64,000 nucleotides of DNA, taken from assembly GCF_933775445.1 (NCBI RefSeq), contig NC_065877.1, positions 25,606,001 through 25,670,000 of the forward strand, given 5' to 3'. Below, piece after piece: positions 22,588-35,923 of the stretch (the first letter of the stretch is position 1; each line of letters starts with the position of its first letter). The translations under genes were made by a program, and so were the position numbers. This DNA is from Argentina anserina. Its lineage: Eukaryota > Streptophyta > Magnoliopsida > Rosales > Rosaceae. Under the pieces are notes generated by a model that did no database searches, had not been told where the DNA came from, and saw only the letters and a list, made by a program, of their open reading frames with translations.

Positions 22588-24400
22588 TGTCACGATCCCG
22601 AATTTCGAATGATAAAAATTCGAATTCGAAGCCATGAAAACTCTAAAATAATGTCAAGTATATTGAAATCATCTTATCATAACAGTGTATCGAAACTGAG
22701 TCCATATCATGTAAATGTAATAATACACAACAAATGGAAATGTAAAATTCACTCAATCCTCACCACAAATAGCAGAAAGAAATCTTCAACACTCTTCAGC
22801 GAAAGCCCTCTGATTCTGCTAATTCACACCTGCAGAACTATCCTCTACATCATCGAATAGGTGCACCAGGATTGTAAACACAAACCCGGTAAACTTTGCA
22901 GCTCGTATGAGTAAAACAACAATATAACTCGCATATAAATACAAAAGAAAAATACTGAAAATATTTAATTATAAATGTACTCATGAGTCACAAGACAACC
23001 CATCTGGTTGTCCAATAATATCTGAAAATATAAGTGCTCATGAGACTCAGGTACTCATATGTTACCCCTCATGCTAGTACGCCGCCAGACATTGTGCAAC
23101 CACTTGCTACCCAATATACAAAAATATGGGTACTCATAAGCCGGTAACCCATCTGTTACCTCTCATGCCAGTATACCGGCAGACATACTAGAGCTCTACT
23201 TGTATCGTAACTGTCGCCTGACCAAAGCTAGGTTCCGACATACCAACATGTCTAAAGACCACAAAAACATTTTAACATAATTCAAGTTAATACCACGTAC
23301 AAACAACTATCACATGTTATTGTACAAAAACAAGCGACATGCTCAAATAATAAACATAGTTGCCACAATATAATTCATTTGGAAATAAAAACGTAACAAT
23401 ATATAATATAACAACTCATATATATGTATCATATTTACCATTTTATACACATACACAACCCACTATATTATATACATGTCATAGTTTGATCTTTTTAAGA
23501 AAACATAAATATGAGTCACCACCAAGCGTAGACTCGTCATAGTGAGATTTACTCACATTCACCATAGTCCATAATCAATAAAAACCTTTTTAAAATCATT
23601 TATTAAAATATCGTTTCACTTACCTATGAACCGTAGACGATCAAATTCACGTAATCTAAACCAAAACATATTTTTAAAATAATTTATATAAACTAGTGAT
23701 GCAACGACTATGGTGACAACTCAAACTAAATTCAATAATTATAATACGACTTCGATCATGATGATCATTGTGAGGTTTACTCACATTCACCCTAATTATT
23801 TCTTGCGTGCAACTTCCACGACACTGAAAGTAGTTTCCTCACTCGTACGTCGGTCACCTAATAGCATGATAAAATGCTTAGAAAATGATACGTAAAATAT
23901 TAGGTGACGATTTCAGTACAGCTAAATGTTGTTCATAAAACAATGTTCAAATTTACTGTTCACAGAGTATTGTTCATCATAAATGTTCAAGAACACTGTT
24001 CACAGCACTATTCATGAGGCGTCACTGTTCACCGACCACCAAATTTCACCACCATAATCTAAATGACATTCCTAACAACTTCCTAGTTCACCCCAAAGTC
24101 TAATTCTGAGCTTAAACACTTCAATTTAGCAAGAATCGAAAAGCCCCAATTTAAAAAACTAAGATTTCTTTTCTTCGATTCTCCTAGCACACAACGATTT
24201 GGGTTAAATATTTTGGAGGGTTTGTAGTATGAAAGGCTTCAAAATGGGACAAGAATCTTACCGATCGGTTGCCGGAGGAGGGAGATCGGACGAGTTGAAG
24301 TTCGGCGAAATATGCTTTTTCGGGGTGAACAGTACTCGTGACAGTACCGATCCGAATTTCTGATTCTTCTCCTTAATTCCCCTATTTATAATATTTTCGA
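22588..24400. repeat. LTR of a Ty3/gypsy-type element, probably incomplete
   Basis: Begins TGTCACGATCCCGAATTTCG directly after the lectin 3' flank, so it inserted just downstream of that gene. It shares long blocks in inverted orientation with 45530-47037 and 47406-48784, and contains the hairpin motif (22865-22890) found in other LTRs here. The right end is not clear: sequence runs into Athila-type pol from about 24440 without a recognisable TG...CA end, so the LTR is truncated or rearranged. Confidence 0.65.
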
Positions 24401-24439
24401 TAAATGTCCAAATATTTTTTGATAAGCAAACATATCAAA

Positions 24440-25430
24440 AGGAAATGTGAACGTCGTCTTTTCTTGATCTTCCTCCGTAACACTAATTTGATTGTATCCA
24501 CTATATCCATTAATAAAGCAATAGAAAGAAAGACCGACTAACCTCTCAAGCATTTGATCAATGAATGGCAAAGGCATGTGATCCTTCCTTGTTGTGGCGT
24601 TGAGCTTCCTATATTCGATATACACACGGTGATCAGTCACCGTTCTCTGAGACACTAACTTGTTATCTTCATTCTTCACTACCGTGATTCCGGACTTTTT
24701 TTGTACAACTTGAATGGGAGAGACCCACCGACTAACGGAAATAAGGAAAATCACTCCACAATCATACAACTTCGTGATCTCATCTTGCATAACCTTCATC
24801 ATTGGTGGGAGAAGGCGTCTTTGGGCCTCCTTGGTCTATTTTGCTCAATCTTCAAGCAAAATTCGATAAGGTCCTTTAATGTCGGCTAAGGTCCAACCTA
24901 TGGCCGTCTTGTGTCGTTTAAGAACTTCAACCAGTCTCTCCTCCTAAAGCTTGTCGAGTGCAGGTGATATGATCACCGGAAAGGTCTCTCAATCTCCTAA
25001 AAAACATACTTTAAGTGGTTGGGAAGTACCTTACGATCAAGCTTTAGGGGCTACACCACTGAAGATAGATTCTTATTAGTAGTTAAGAGAATTGGAAGGG
25101 GAGAACATAACTTATCTCACGTGGCAAAACGTCAAAAGATGCCATGTTCTCTAGTACAAAAGATGACACGACATCATTGGGTTCCAACTCAGAAATGTTG
25201 GAGCCATTACTTGTAAATCCGGCCCCTTGGGCAATGGTGAGTGGCAAATCGTCATGTGTCAAGGTATCGAGATAGTTATCTACAAGGGAATCGAGAATGT
25301 CAACTGAAAAATAATCACTCAATTCTGAAAGCGAATACCTCATAGCTTCAAACATGTTGAAGCTAATCACTTCACCGTCGAACTCAAGGGTGAGTGATCC
25401 ACTAAACACAGTATCCGAGCTAAGCATCTA
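24440..25430 (-). pseudogene. Athila/Tat-type gypsy pol relic (protease to reverse transcriptase)
   Basis: On minus, pieces read in the order expected of a plant Athila/Tat polyprotein. A protease-to-RT linker (25430-25083) is followed by RHKTAIGWTLADIKGPYRIL, then RT landmarks WVSPIQVVQKKSGITVVKNE, YRKLNATTRKDHMPLPFIDQ, MLERLVG, NGYSGYNQISV and DQEKTTFTFP. It stops after the DQEKTTF region and lacks the YxDD active site. Stop codons and frame changes show it is dead. No matching LTR pair was found, so it is a fragment. Confidence 0.8.
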
Positions 25431-26640
25431 CAACTTTTTCAAGACGAAGGGGTTTGCATATGTGTAAACCGACCTACCCCTAATCGTAGGGTTATCTACA
25501 TGGTAGTATCCAATCATGCTCATGGTGCAATAACAACCTATGAAATAGTTTGCTATGAGTATGAAAGAGACGTGAGAAGATTCATTTTGAAGGGCCTCCT
25601 AAATCTGTATGATTCCTTTGTGGTTGGATTGAAGCGTTTGCATGTACGAGTGTGTTGGCTCACTGGGATACGAGGTCACTGTCGCTTTGTAATATGTGAT
25701 TTGGAATCACTTGATCTGTTGTGGCTCATATGAAAAGTTCTGATGACATTAAGATATCAGTAGAAGCCGCATAAGTCAATTTTTAAAAAAAATCTAATAT
25801 AAAATACTTTTAAACCAAATTATACATAATATGGACTTTTGGAGACCTAGATTTAATGGCGGAAACAGCTGCTCGATTGCGAGAAAGGGAAGCTTCCCTT
25901 ATTGCAGCAAAGGAGGGACTCCTTGAGTCTAAGAGGCTTTACCAGGCTTTTAACCACGAGCTTGATAATGTCGTTATCAAGTTTTTTCATGTAGCCACTT
26001 AGTCTGCAGATGATGTAAACAATGAATTCAAGTGTTTTTAGGCCCGATTCGAGTTATTTATGAAACTGCAAAGTTGAACTATGACATTGAGTTAGAACTA
26101 TTCATAAAGCATGTTGATACCTATGTTGTACAACATCATGTTGCATTGGTGAATGAAGATGATGAGAATCCGGACCTGACTCTTGCGAAACAAGCATATG
26201 ATCAGCATGCTAACGTGCTTCAGCAATATCATAATTACATGTTTTGATGGCTACGAGGCTGCTTTTATGAGCCTAAGTGGCAACTATGGGGCTCTAGATG
26301 CTTCTGTCAAAAAGCAAGTGAATACTTTCTTAGGGGAGAGAGGGCTGTCGCCTGTGATGGGAGAACATTGCATGACCCGTGTATTCCACCTGCATGTTTT
26401 GTAATAGTCCAGCTGTGCCAATGTGACCTTGGTATTTTGAGCTGTTATCTTTTCAGTTTTGCTAACTAATACTCGTTGATGTAATAATGACGTTATTTTT
26501 ACTTTGTTGCTTAAATTTCTAGATTTATCAACTTTAACCTAAAGCAAAATTGTACATAATATGGACTTCTTTCCAGTAAGTAAGATGACATATATTTCTT
26601 TAACTTGGTAGACTCAAACAAAAAACTCCAACTCTCACGT
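25431..26640. other. Unidentified region with coding-like relics
   Basis: A + frame near 25855-26000 reads MAETAARLREREASLIAAK then EGLLESKRLYQAFNHELDN, a helical, possibly coiled-coil sequence. Another at 26032-26247 is also open. Stops separate them. They resemble transposon-encoded helical proteins in style, but I cannot name a family. Confidence 0.3.
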
Positions 26641-27160
26641 TTTTTTAATAAATCATATATCAATTATTCGTTCATAATCCATGTTTAACCTCTGCAGTTT
26701 TGAGCAAAAAAAAAAAAACTCAGTATCCCCTATCGCAAAAGAACAAAAAAAACCTCGAAACCCACCTACAATCTTTTATTGTCAATTTACCCATACAATT
26801 TGTAATGGCTCCTATCAAAAAATGTTTATCATCCAGGTGTGCTAAACTTTCTGAAAAGAGAAAAATAGAGGAAACCAATGATCTAAACAAAGGGCTATAC
26901 ATAGATTTCTAAGGAACAACAACAGTTAGGCAATGAAGATGTTAAACAGGAGCGAAATCCCAATGAAGAATTCAATGATGTTGAAGATAATGCAGAGCAA
27001 GTTGCGGAGGAAGTGGCTGAAGAGCCAATAGAAGAACATGTTGAGGAACATGTAGAAGGACATGAAACAATGAAACCAAAACACATAATTCCTTTTTAGC
27101 CACATTAGATGATAAGATTGAAAAAACTAAGCAATTGTAAAAGATTGAAACCAACATGCA
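26641..27160 (+). other. Unidentified acidic coding-like relic
   Basis: From 26700, a + frame reads a Lys-rich start, MAPIKKCLSSRCAKLSEKRK, and then, after a stop near 26912, an acidic stretch (EDNAEQVAEEVAEEPIEEHV) to about 27095. Low-complexity acidic sequence makes homology guesses unsafe. The downstream side is cut by the solo LTR at 27161. Confidence 0.3.
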
Positions 27161-29502
27161 TGTCACATCCCGGAAGGGATACTAACAGTAAACTCTATTT
27201 TTGGATTAACAAGCGAACATAACTTGGAACACTCACCAACATAGAAACCTGTATAAATTTTTCACAAGAGAAATAACAAACGAAGTTTGCAAACATAACT
27301 TGAATTGAAAACTCAAGTATGACTTTAAAAATTCACTTGGAATAATTACGCAAGCATTACAAAGTTTTTGAAACTACGGAAGGTGATATACAAGTCACCT
27401 GCCCAAACAAATACAACAATGATGGCAACCCAAAGTATACGATAAAAGGTGACAATAGTTATATCATAACCTCGACATTTATATCTCAAATACTACAAGA
27501 ATCAAGAGAGAACAAATGAACTAACGACGAGTTCAAATGGCTCAAGGAATGTGTACTCCTAAGCTTCAAGTTTTCTAAACCTTTGTTGGCTCCTAACCTA
27601 CACGCACATAAAACTATAGTAGAGGTGAGCTTCGTCCTCGCTCACTCAATAAGGGTCAGCTCATCTATATGATTTGAAAGTAGGGTAGGTTAAGTTTTAT
27701 GAAAACTTAAAATATTTAGATGTTAGCACGTGCTTTAAAACATTTAATAAGAATCAAGCTATGTTATCATTTACGGGAAAACAATGCATAGATGGCCATC
27801 ATAATATCCAATCAATGGCGACCGATTCTAACAACTAGGAGGCGGATGTGTCACCTCTTAAGTCAAGCCCAAATGCCTTTGTTGAATTAACAAAGGAGTG
27901 AGAGTGTCCATTTTAATGGAATGCGTTTAATAATACAATATAGGATGGATCCAAGTCTTAAACATGACATTGCCCATCGGAGATTTACGACACCGAGGGC
28001 TGACCAGACTCTCGGGCCCCATTCACTCTCATGTTTACTCACTTACAAACTAGTTGTGTATCCTTGAGTTTTAACATTTCTAAATTAATAATGTATTTCA
28101 ACATTTAAATATCAACCGAGCCATCGATAATGAATTTAAGGACACAAAATACACAAAGGGGGTTAGCTCGCCCTACTTGGATTGAAGTGCCGAATCCTCA
28201 CTGCAAATCTAATTTCGAAGTAATGCTGCTGCTGTTCAAGCTTTGTACGATTCCGTAGCATCAACTCTGAATCTATTTATCAAATAGTCAATACCAATTT
28301 CTAGTATTATAAATTGACTCGATTTTGTATTCCTAGTTTGACCAAGAAGTCAACATTTGACTTTCTATTGACCAAGTATTTCCAGGGTTGACCAATTATT
28401 GACTAATTATCAGAAAACCCGAAAATAGTTCAACTTCAAAAGTCGATCGATACTAAGCATACTTTAGGGATATTAAAGTTACTCAAAATTGTATCGATGA
28501 TTTATTTATTATACCGACACATTTTTAAGTTAAATAGTTCCCAATTCTCGAACCAAAAAATCGGATCTACTACTAGTAATCGTAACTAAACGTTATGTTT
28601 ATTCGTCACCATTTGAAAGAAATTTGTTTTCACTAGGTTACCTTTGGTTAAAACAAAATCGTAAAATACTTTTGATAAATAATAAAAAGATAACTTAGGA
28701 TAAAAGCATAAAACTATAAAGGTAAAACTACCAAACAGTAATTTGAAAAACATTAATTCTATCAGGGGCAAAATGGTAATTCACATTACCGTAAAATAGT
28801 AAAAAGGTAATTTTATAAAAGTAAAAACCAAGGATTTCACCTCTTCCTTCTCCGATAATAAATCTGGTAGCAAAACTCTTCTCCGATCAAGCCAAAACCA
28901 ACATGCAATACCACAACAACCCAGCGAGTTCACAAACGCAAGAAATTAGGAAATTGAGATAAGATTGCTACCTCCACAAGTTGAAGACGCATGGCCGTGG
29001 CTACTGCTCCTTTTCCGATTCCAAACTAAGTTGCTGCCTTTTTCTCATGTTACTGCAGCTCCAGAATTTGTCCAAACAAGATGAGAAAGGGTTGGTGGCT
29101 TTGCTGAAGCCATTGAGTCTCACCTGAGACAGGGAGGATGACGATGGTGGCGCGGTGGTGACAAAACCCAGAAAACAGAGAAGCTTGAATCTGCTTCAAT
29201 CAAAGAAATTGAAGAAGGAATTTAATTACCGATAAGGATAAGAGGACTGGGCTTACCAAATCGTGGTCAAGGAAGCTCGTCGGAGCCCAAAACCAGGCCG
29301 AAATCCATGGTAGCTTCTCCGAGGAGATTTGTGAAGGTGAACTGAAATGATGATCAATGGATATAAAAACGTAAAGGAGAGAGCGGCGAGTGTGGTGGTG
29401 TGGTTGCATGTTGTCAGAATCGCCGGACCGCGGAGGCACAAGGCTGAGAAGCCTCGTCGATGAAAGAGAGAGGGAGGGTATCCTGTGTTGTCGCACAAAA
29501 TA

Positions 29503-29553
<51 letters not shown>

Positions 29554-29562
29554 AAGAGAGAG
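29503..29562. repeat. (TA)n-(GA)n microsatellite
   Basis: Alternating TA followed by GA repeats inside the solo LTR. Confidence 0.9.
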
Positions 29563-29824
29563 AGAACGTGGAGTCTTTTAAGGAAAGAGAGAGTTTGGAC
29601 CCGGGTCTTGGGCTCGGGTCATGAGTTAGAGAATTGAGCTTCTACAATGTAAAAAATGTAATTTTCAGAGAACATTTAAAATTAAACTAAAATTTTAGAA
29701 ATTCGTAAAAAATTAAATTGAGAATAGGAAAAATATTCCGAAGACATGAGCTCGTGGCGACGTGTAGTTTAATATCGACGTATTAAACTACATTTTCGAT
29801 ATTTAAGATAAACCTCAATTTATC

Positions 29825-32439
29825 TGTAACGACCCCAAAATTTCGAGCTTAAAAACTCAAAATTTCAAAGTCGTTAGAACACCAAAAACAATCTCAATGA
29901 AATCGAAATCATTTAAAATGTCACAGCGGATCAATTCTGAGTTCCCAATACAACTCAGATAAACCAATTATTACAATCCAAATTTATAATCCATACATAA
30001 AATGGAAATGTAATAATCCTCACAAGTCTCACAAATAAAACCACACCAAATCTCGCACACAAATCCACGCTAAAAAAAACCTCACCACAAATAGGATACG
30101 AACGACTTCTAGCCTCCGGAGTTGTCGCTCAATCTCCACTAATCAACACCTGCAGAGTTATCCCCTACACCATCGGATTGGTGCACCGGGATTGTAAACA
30201 CAAACCCGGTAAGCTTATAGCTCGTATGAGTAAAATCAAAATATAATTCGCATATCAAAATATACAAAAAATCACAATCAACAAATATAAATGCCCTCAT
30301 GAGTCAATGGACAGCCCATCTGGTTGTCCCAAAGGAATATGTAAAGAAACGCTCATGAGAAAATTAAGTAACCCTTCTGGTTACCCAAATGCATTTATAA
30401 TACGGGTACCAAGAACGCTGGTACACATCTGTTACACCTCTCGTAATACACCGCCGATATTGGATAGCCACCCGCTACCCAACATCCAAAATAATCTGAG
30501 TACCCATGAGCAGATAACCACCCGTTACCTCACATGCAGTACTAAGGCAGACAGACTAGAGCTCTAACTGTATCGTAACTTTCGTCCGGCCAAAGGCTAG
30601 GTTTCGACTTGCCAAACACGTACAATAATCTCACATCATATTGTACCAAACATCAGATCCGAAGACAATTCACATTTTAATAATCTCAATGTTAAAAATC
30701 ACGTACAATAATCTCACATCATATTGTACAATCAAAATCACAATAAAATCATAACAGTATAATATATAGCAAACTATATATATATACGTATTTATTTATC
30801 ATTTGTACGATATATATATATATATATAATTCATTATATCTTATACATGTCATAATTTTATAAACACCTCCAAAGACAAAACGTTTAACAATCTCAACAT
30901 TAAACTCACATGTTTGTCATCGAAATGACCTATCTTAAATGAATTCATAACAGTATATATTATGGCAAATCATATATATATATGTACTTATTACCATTTA
31001 TACAATATATATATAATCCACTATATTGTATACTTGTCGTATTTCAATATTTAAAACCCTTGCAAAATATAGTGGATTCATAAATATGTGAGATTTTACT
31101 CACCTTATTGAGTCGAGCGTAATCCCACAATTTCTGAAGATAATTCATTTCCTCGCTTTATAGATCACCTTGAAAAGATAAAAAAAGAATTTAGAAACGT
31201 TTCGTAAACCTTTAAATGCCGAAACAGAATTTAGAAACGTTTCGTAAACCGTTCAGCAATTTTTGGTTTTACGAGTTTACTGCTCACAGTTACTATTCAC
31301 TGTCACTATTCACAGTACTGTTCATGTAGTACTGTACAAATACACGAAATAATACGTATTTCTGTACGTATACATACTATTTACGTATTTCTGTACGTAT
31401 ACATACTATTTATGTATTTCTGTACATATACATACTGTTTCAGTACGTATACATAATGTTTACGTATTTCTGTACGTATACATACTATTTAAATGTAAAT
31501 ACAATATCAGTAAATAGAATTGACTAAATTACCTTTTACAAATTACTTTTACAATTACTGAAAGTAATTTATATTTACATTTACCGTACGTAAAATTTAA
31601 TTACATTTACCGTACGTAAAATTTAATTACATTTACCGTACGTAAATAAAATTTACATTTACATTTACTGTACGTAAGTAAATTACCAAAATACCATTCT
31701 CGGAATCACTGTTCACGCGCCGCCGCACGTGGCGGCGTGTGGGGTACACGCGCCACTCGCCGGCGACCGCGCGTGGGACCCACGCGCCTTCCCCGACGCC
31801 GGAGCGTATCACGCCACCTCCCCCCCAAAACTCATCCTCTCTTCTTCCTCTTTCTTCCTATGGTCGCAGACCACACCTAGACTGCCCCATACCCCCTCAC
31901 GCGCCGCCTAAAACGGCGATGTTCATCATTTCTCCCCCCCCGATCTCACTCGAATCTCCCTCACAAATCCTCCAAAACTTCCACACATCACACAACAACA
32001 ATCACAACATCGTTTATAATCAAAACCTCACCTATTTTTGGACTTGGAGGCGCCGGAGTTCGTCGGAGGGGAATGGATCGCAGGCGGTGCTGGGTACCTC
32101 GAGGAGGGCTTCTCACGGCTTGAGTTGCATCGAACTTGCTAGCTTGCAGCGTCAGAAGGTGGAGAAGGTGAGGATCGCGTGCTTGCGTCGGCGGAGGGCT
32201 GCTCGCACGGCGCGGGTTGTCGCAGGAGGTTCGGTGTAGCTTCACAACGACGGTGGCAGTCGCGTCCTGCCCAGGAGAGGAAGGAGTCGAGCTTGCGGTG
32301 GTATTGGTGCCGACGGTGAGGGACACGTCCCTCGGAGGAGGGAGATCGTCGGCGTGCCAAGAGGGTGAGAGAGAGTCGCGAGGAGAGAGAGAGAACCGAG
32401 AGAGAGAGAGAGAGAGATGATGGAGGCGGAGGGAAGAGA
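29825..32439 (-). repeat. 3' LTR (element sense) of the Tekay-type element, 5'-truncated
   Basis: Collinear with 36984-39567 with few differences, then joins pol abruptly at 32439/32440 inside a GA-rich tract. It carries a tandem duplication (AATTTAGAAACGTTTCGTAA twice, near 31190-31250) that is single in the other LTR, so that change came after insertion. Confidence 0.88.
31340..31685. repeat. Two minisatellites within the LTR
   Basis: TACGTATTTCTGTACGTATA-type units repeat about five times (31345-31490). Then units with ATTTACCGTACGTAAAATTT repeat three to four times (31565-31680). The same pair occurs in the other LTR (38485-38815) with small differences in copy content. Confidence 0.8.
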
Positions 32440-33650
32440 CTCTAAATGTGGCATTTTCCTTCACTTCGATGGTGCTATGATCAATCACATGTGACTCATC
32501 TGGTACGTACTTCCTCAGCATGGAAATGTGGAAGTCGTTGTGAACGCCCGACATGCTAGTAGGCAAGGCTACTCGATATGCTAGTTCGCCCACCTTCTCA
32601 AGTATCTCAAAGGACCCAACGTACCTCGGTGCCAACTTTCCCTTCTTGCCGAATCTCACTACACCCCTCATAGGTGAAACTTTCAAGAATACATGATCAC
32701 CGATCTCAAATTCCACATGTCTCCTCTTCAAGTCCGCATAGCTCTTCTGTCTGCTCTGAGCGGTCCGGATTCTATCCCGAATGATTGAGATCTTCTCCGT
32801 GGTTTCCTGAACCACCTCTGGACCCATCAGTGCTTCATCACCAACTTCGGCCCAACAGATCGGTGAACGACATGGTCTACCATAAAGAGCCTCATAATGT
32901 GTCATGCCAATGCTAGAATGGTAGCTGTTGTTGTAGGCAAACTCAATCAATCTCAAATGGTCTTCCCAGCTACCCTTGAAATCCAACACACATGCTCTCA
33001 ACATGTCTTCCATCACCTGATTCACCCTCTCTGTCTGTCCATCCGTCTGAGGGTGAAAAGCTGTACTCATATCCAAGGTAGTGCCCATCGCCTTCTGCAA
33101 ACCACCCCAGAACTTCGAAGTGAAACGTGCATCTCGATCAGAAACAATAGAAACTGGGGCACCATGAAGTCTCACTACCTCATCCACATATAGTTTCCCA
33201 AGCACGTCCACTGAGTACTTCATCGACACTGGGAGAAAATGAGCCGACTTCGTCAACCGATCGACAATCACCCATATGGCATCGTGACCCTTCTTCGATC
33301 TAGGCAATCCGGTCACAAAATCCATAGATATCTGCTCCCACTTCCAAAGAGGAATAGTCAGTGGTTTCAACATGCCAGCTGGTCGTTGATGTTCTGCTTT
33401 CACTTGCTGACATGTAAGGCACTTCGATACAAACTCCGCTACATCCTTCTTCATACCGTTCCACCAGAATTGCCTGCAAAGGTCCTTGTACATCTTGTTG
33501 TTCCCTGGATGAACGGTATAACGTGAACGATGTGCCGTACGAAGGACCTCCTCCCGAAGATCATCACAATCTGGGACACACAATCTTGCCCCAAACCTCA
33601 ACCCTCCATCGGGTCCAACTCTCCACTCAGAAGGGCACTCATCAAGCGTA
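32440..33650 (-). pseudogene. Gypsy integrase, C-terminus lost
   Basis: Integrase zinc-finger remnant (HPGNNKMYKDLCRQFWW, CLTCQQVKAEHQ). The DDE core is recognised by MDFVTGLPRSKKGHDAIWVI, IVSDRDARFTSKFW and AFHPQTDGQTERVNQ. It continues through the GPY/F-like region (KLAPRYVGSFEILEKVGELA) to HVIDHSTIEVKENATF and then runs into LTR sequence at 32439. The chromodomain end and the polypurine tract are gone. The open frame continues through the LTR to 31988 only by chance. Confidence 0.9.
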
Positions 33651-33733
33651 TCAACTACAAGATCTGCTAACTTAGCTTAAGAGAGTCGATCCCGAGCCTG
33701 ACCCTGTATGATCCTCGTGATCAATGTGGGTTA

Positions 33734-35923
33734 AACCGTGACACTGCCAAGGAAGACCCTTGGTTCTCCTCCCGATGGTACTAAATCAAACTCCGATGCA
33801 GTTTCGAGCATGAACCATTCCTGGACCATAAGTGAGGCCACCACGCCTCTCGGTTTCCTGCTCAAGGCATCGGCCACCACATTTGCCTTCCCCGGGTGGT
33901 ACTCTAATGTGAAGTCATAGTCCTTGAGGAGTTCCATCCATCTCCTCTGCCTCATGTTCAGCTCCTTCTGAGAAAACAAGTACTTCAAACTCTTATGATT
34001 TGAAAAGAGTTGAAACTTCTCTCCATACAAGTAATGTCTCCAAATCTTCAGGGCAAATACAACTGCCGCAAGCTCTAGTTCGTGTGTCGGATAATTCTTC
34101 TCATGAATCTTCAACTGTCTCGAGCCATAAACAACAACTCCTCCATGCTGCATCAACACACAACCCAAACCTTGGAGCGAAGCATCACTGTAAATGACAT
34201 AGCCACCACCACTTGATGGAATCGTCAACACTGGGGCGGTGGTCAATCTGGTCTTTAGCTTGTTGAATGCTTCCTCACATGCATCCGTCCACACGAACGG
34301 AGTATCTTTCTTGGTCAACTTGGTTAATGAAGATGCAATACTAGAAAACCCCTCGATAAACCTCCTGTAGTACCCTGCCAAACCGAGGAAACTACGGATC
34401 TCTGTGGGGTTCTTTGGACGACTCCAATTCTTTACTGCCTCTACCTTTGACGGGTCCACTAGTACTCCATCTTTTGAGACAACATGACCAAGGAATTTGA
34501 CCTCTTCCTTCCAGAACTCACACTTCTCTAGCTTGGCATACAGTCTCGCCTCCTTCAAGGTCTGCAACACTGTTCTCAGATGCACCACATGTTCTTCTTG
34601 TGTCTTGGAGTATATCAGAATGTCATCCACAAACACCACAACAAACTCATCCAAGTACGGGCTAAATACTTGGTTCATCAAACTCATAAAGACAGCTGGT
34701 GCATTCGTTAGACCAAATGGCATGACGACAAATTCATAATGTCCATACCGGGTCCTGAAAGTTGTCTTCGATATATCTTCTTCCTTCACTCTGAGCTGAT
34801 GATAACCGGATCTCAAATCAATCTTAGAGAACACCGTAGCACCTTTGAGCTGATCGAACAAGTCATCAATCCTAGGTAAGGGGTACCTATTCTTGATGGT
34901 CACCTTGTTCAGTTCTCAGTAGTCCACACATAACCGTAGAGAACCATCTTTCTTCTTCACGAACAACACAGGTGCTCCCCAAGGTGAAACACTAGGTCTA
35001 ATGAACCCTTGGTCTAATAGCTCATCGATCTGCACCTTCAGCTCCTTAAGTTCATTTTGCCCCATTCTATATGGCGCCTTTGACACAGGTGCTGTACCGG
35101 GTACTACATCAATGCAGAAATCTACCACTCTTCGAGGAGGTTGCCCCGGTATCTCTTGGAACACTTCACCAAACTCAGATACCACCACAATGTCTGCGAT
35201 AGTTACTTTCTGATCCACTGACTCCACATGCGCCAAAACTCCTGATCTCATGGCGTTATCAGACTTGAGGCAACGATAACGAAACGCAGGCTCCCCAGGT
35301 CTATGAAATGACACCATCATGTCGAAACAATCAATCACAGCATACTGTGGTCTCAACCAATCAATCCCCAAGATCACATCATAAGTGTGGTCCGGAATCA
35401 CAATCAATGAAGCATAGAACTCTCTACTTCCAATCAAAATCGGACAAGCTTTGCAGATTGTCTCTAACTCAAGTGACACTCCAAGAGGCGAGGTGACACA
35501 TAAGGCGTTCCCAAGAGGTGTAGGAATCAATCCTAGCATCTCTACTACCGAACTAGCAATAAATGAATGCGATGCTCCCGTATCAAACAATACTCTAGCA
35601 AGGTAGTCAAACAGTGATAATGTACCTTCCACTCCTGTGTCTCGCTGACCCACTGCGAACACTCTAGCTTGGCCCGCTGGTAGCTGTCTCTGCAGCCGTT
35701 CCTGCCTACCCTGAAGTGGTCGGGTACAATCTCGAGCTAAGTGTCCCACTTGCCCGCACCGGTGGCAGCCTGCTCTCTTCGGTTTCGGGCATGCTGAGGC
35801 GTAATGTCCCATCTCGTTGCAGCCATAACACCTCACCGCTGCCAATGGTCTGAATGGTGCAGCCCTGTTAGCTAGGGGTGTCGCCCTTGCCGGAACCTGA
35901 TAGTGGGATCTTGGCATCTTCAT
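33734..35923 (-). pseudogene. Gypsy pol: zinc knuckles, protease, RT, RNase H
   Basis: Two CCHC knuckles ([14 protein letters not shown] and [14 protein letters not shown]) are followed by an aspartic protease ([11 protein letters not shown]). RT follows: [15 protein letters not shown], then an in-frame TGA (34916-34918) where Arg is expected in VDYRELN, then [30 protein letters not shown] and catalytic [12 protein letters not shown]. RNase H is represented by [37 protein letters not shown] and [11 protein letters not shown]. The TGA is a C-to-T change typical of decayed or methylated elements. The frame ends at TAA 33731-33733. Confidence 0.9.

Noticed and set aside
31729..32420. Long ORFs in both strands near the LTR end
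   Set aside because: They lie in GC-rich LTR sequence, recur in the other LTR (38862-39657), and match no domain.
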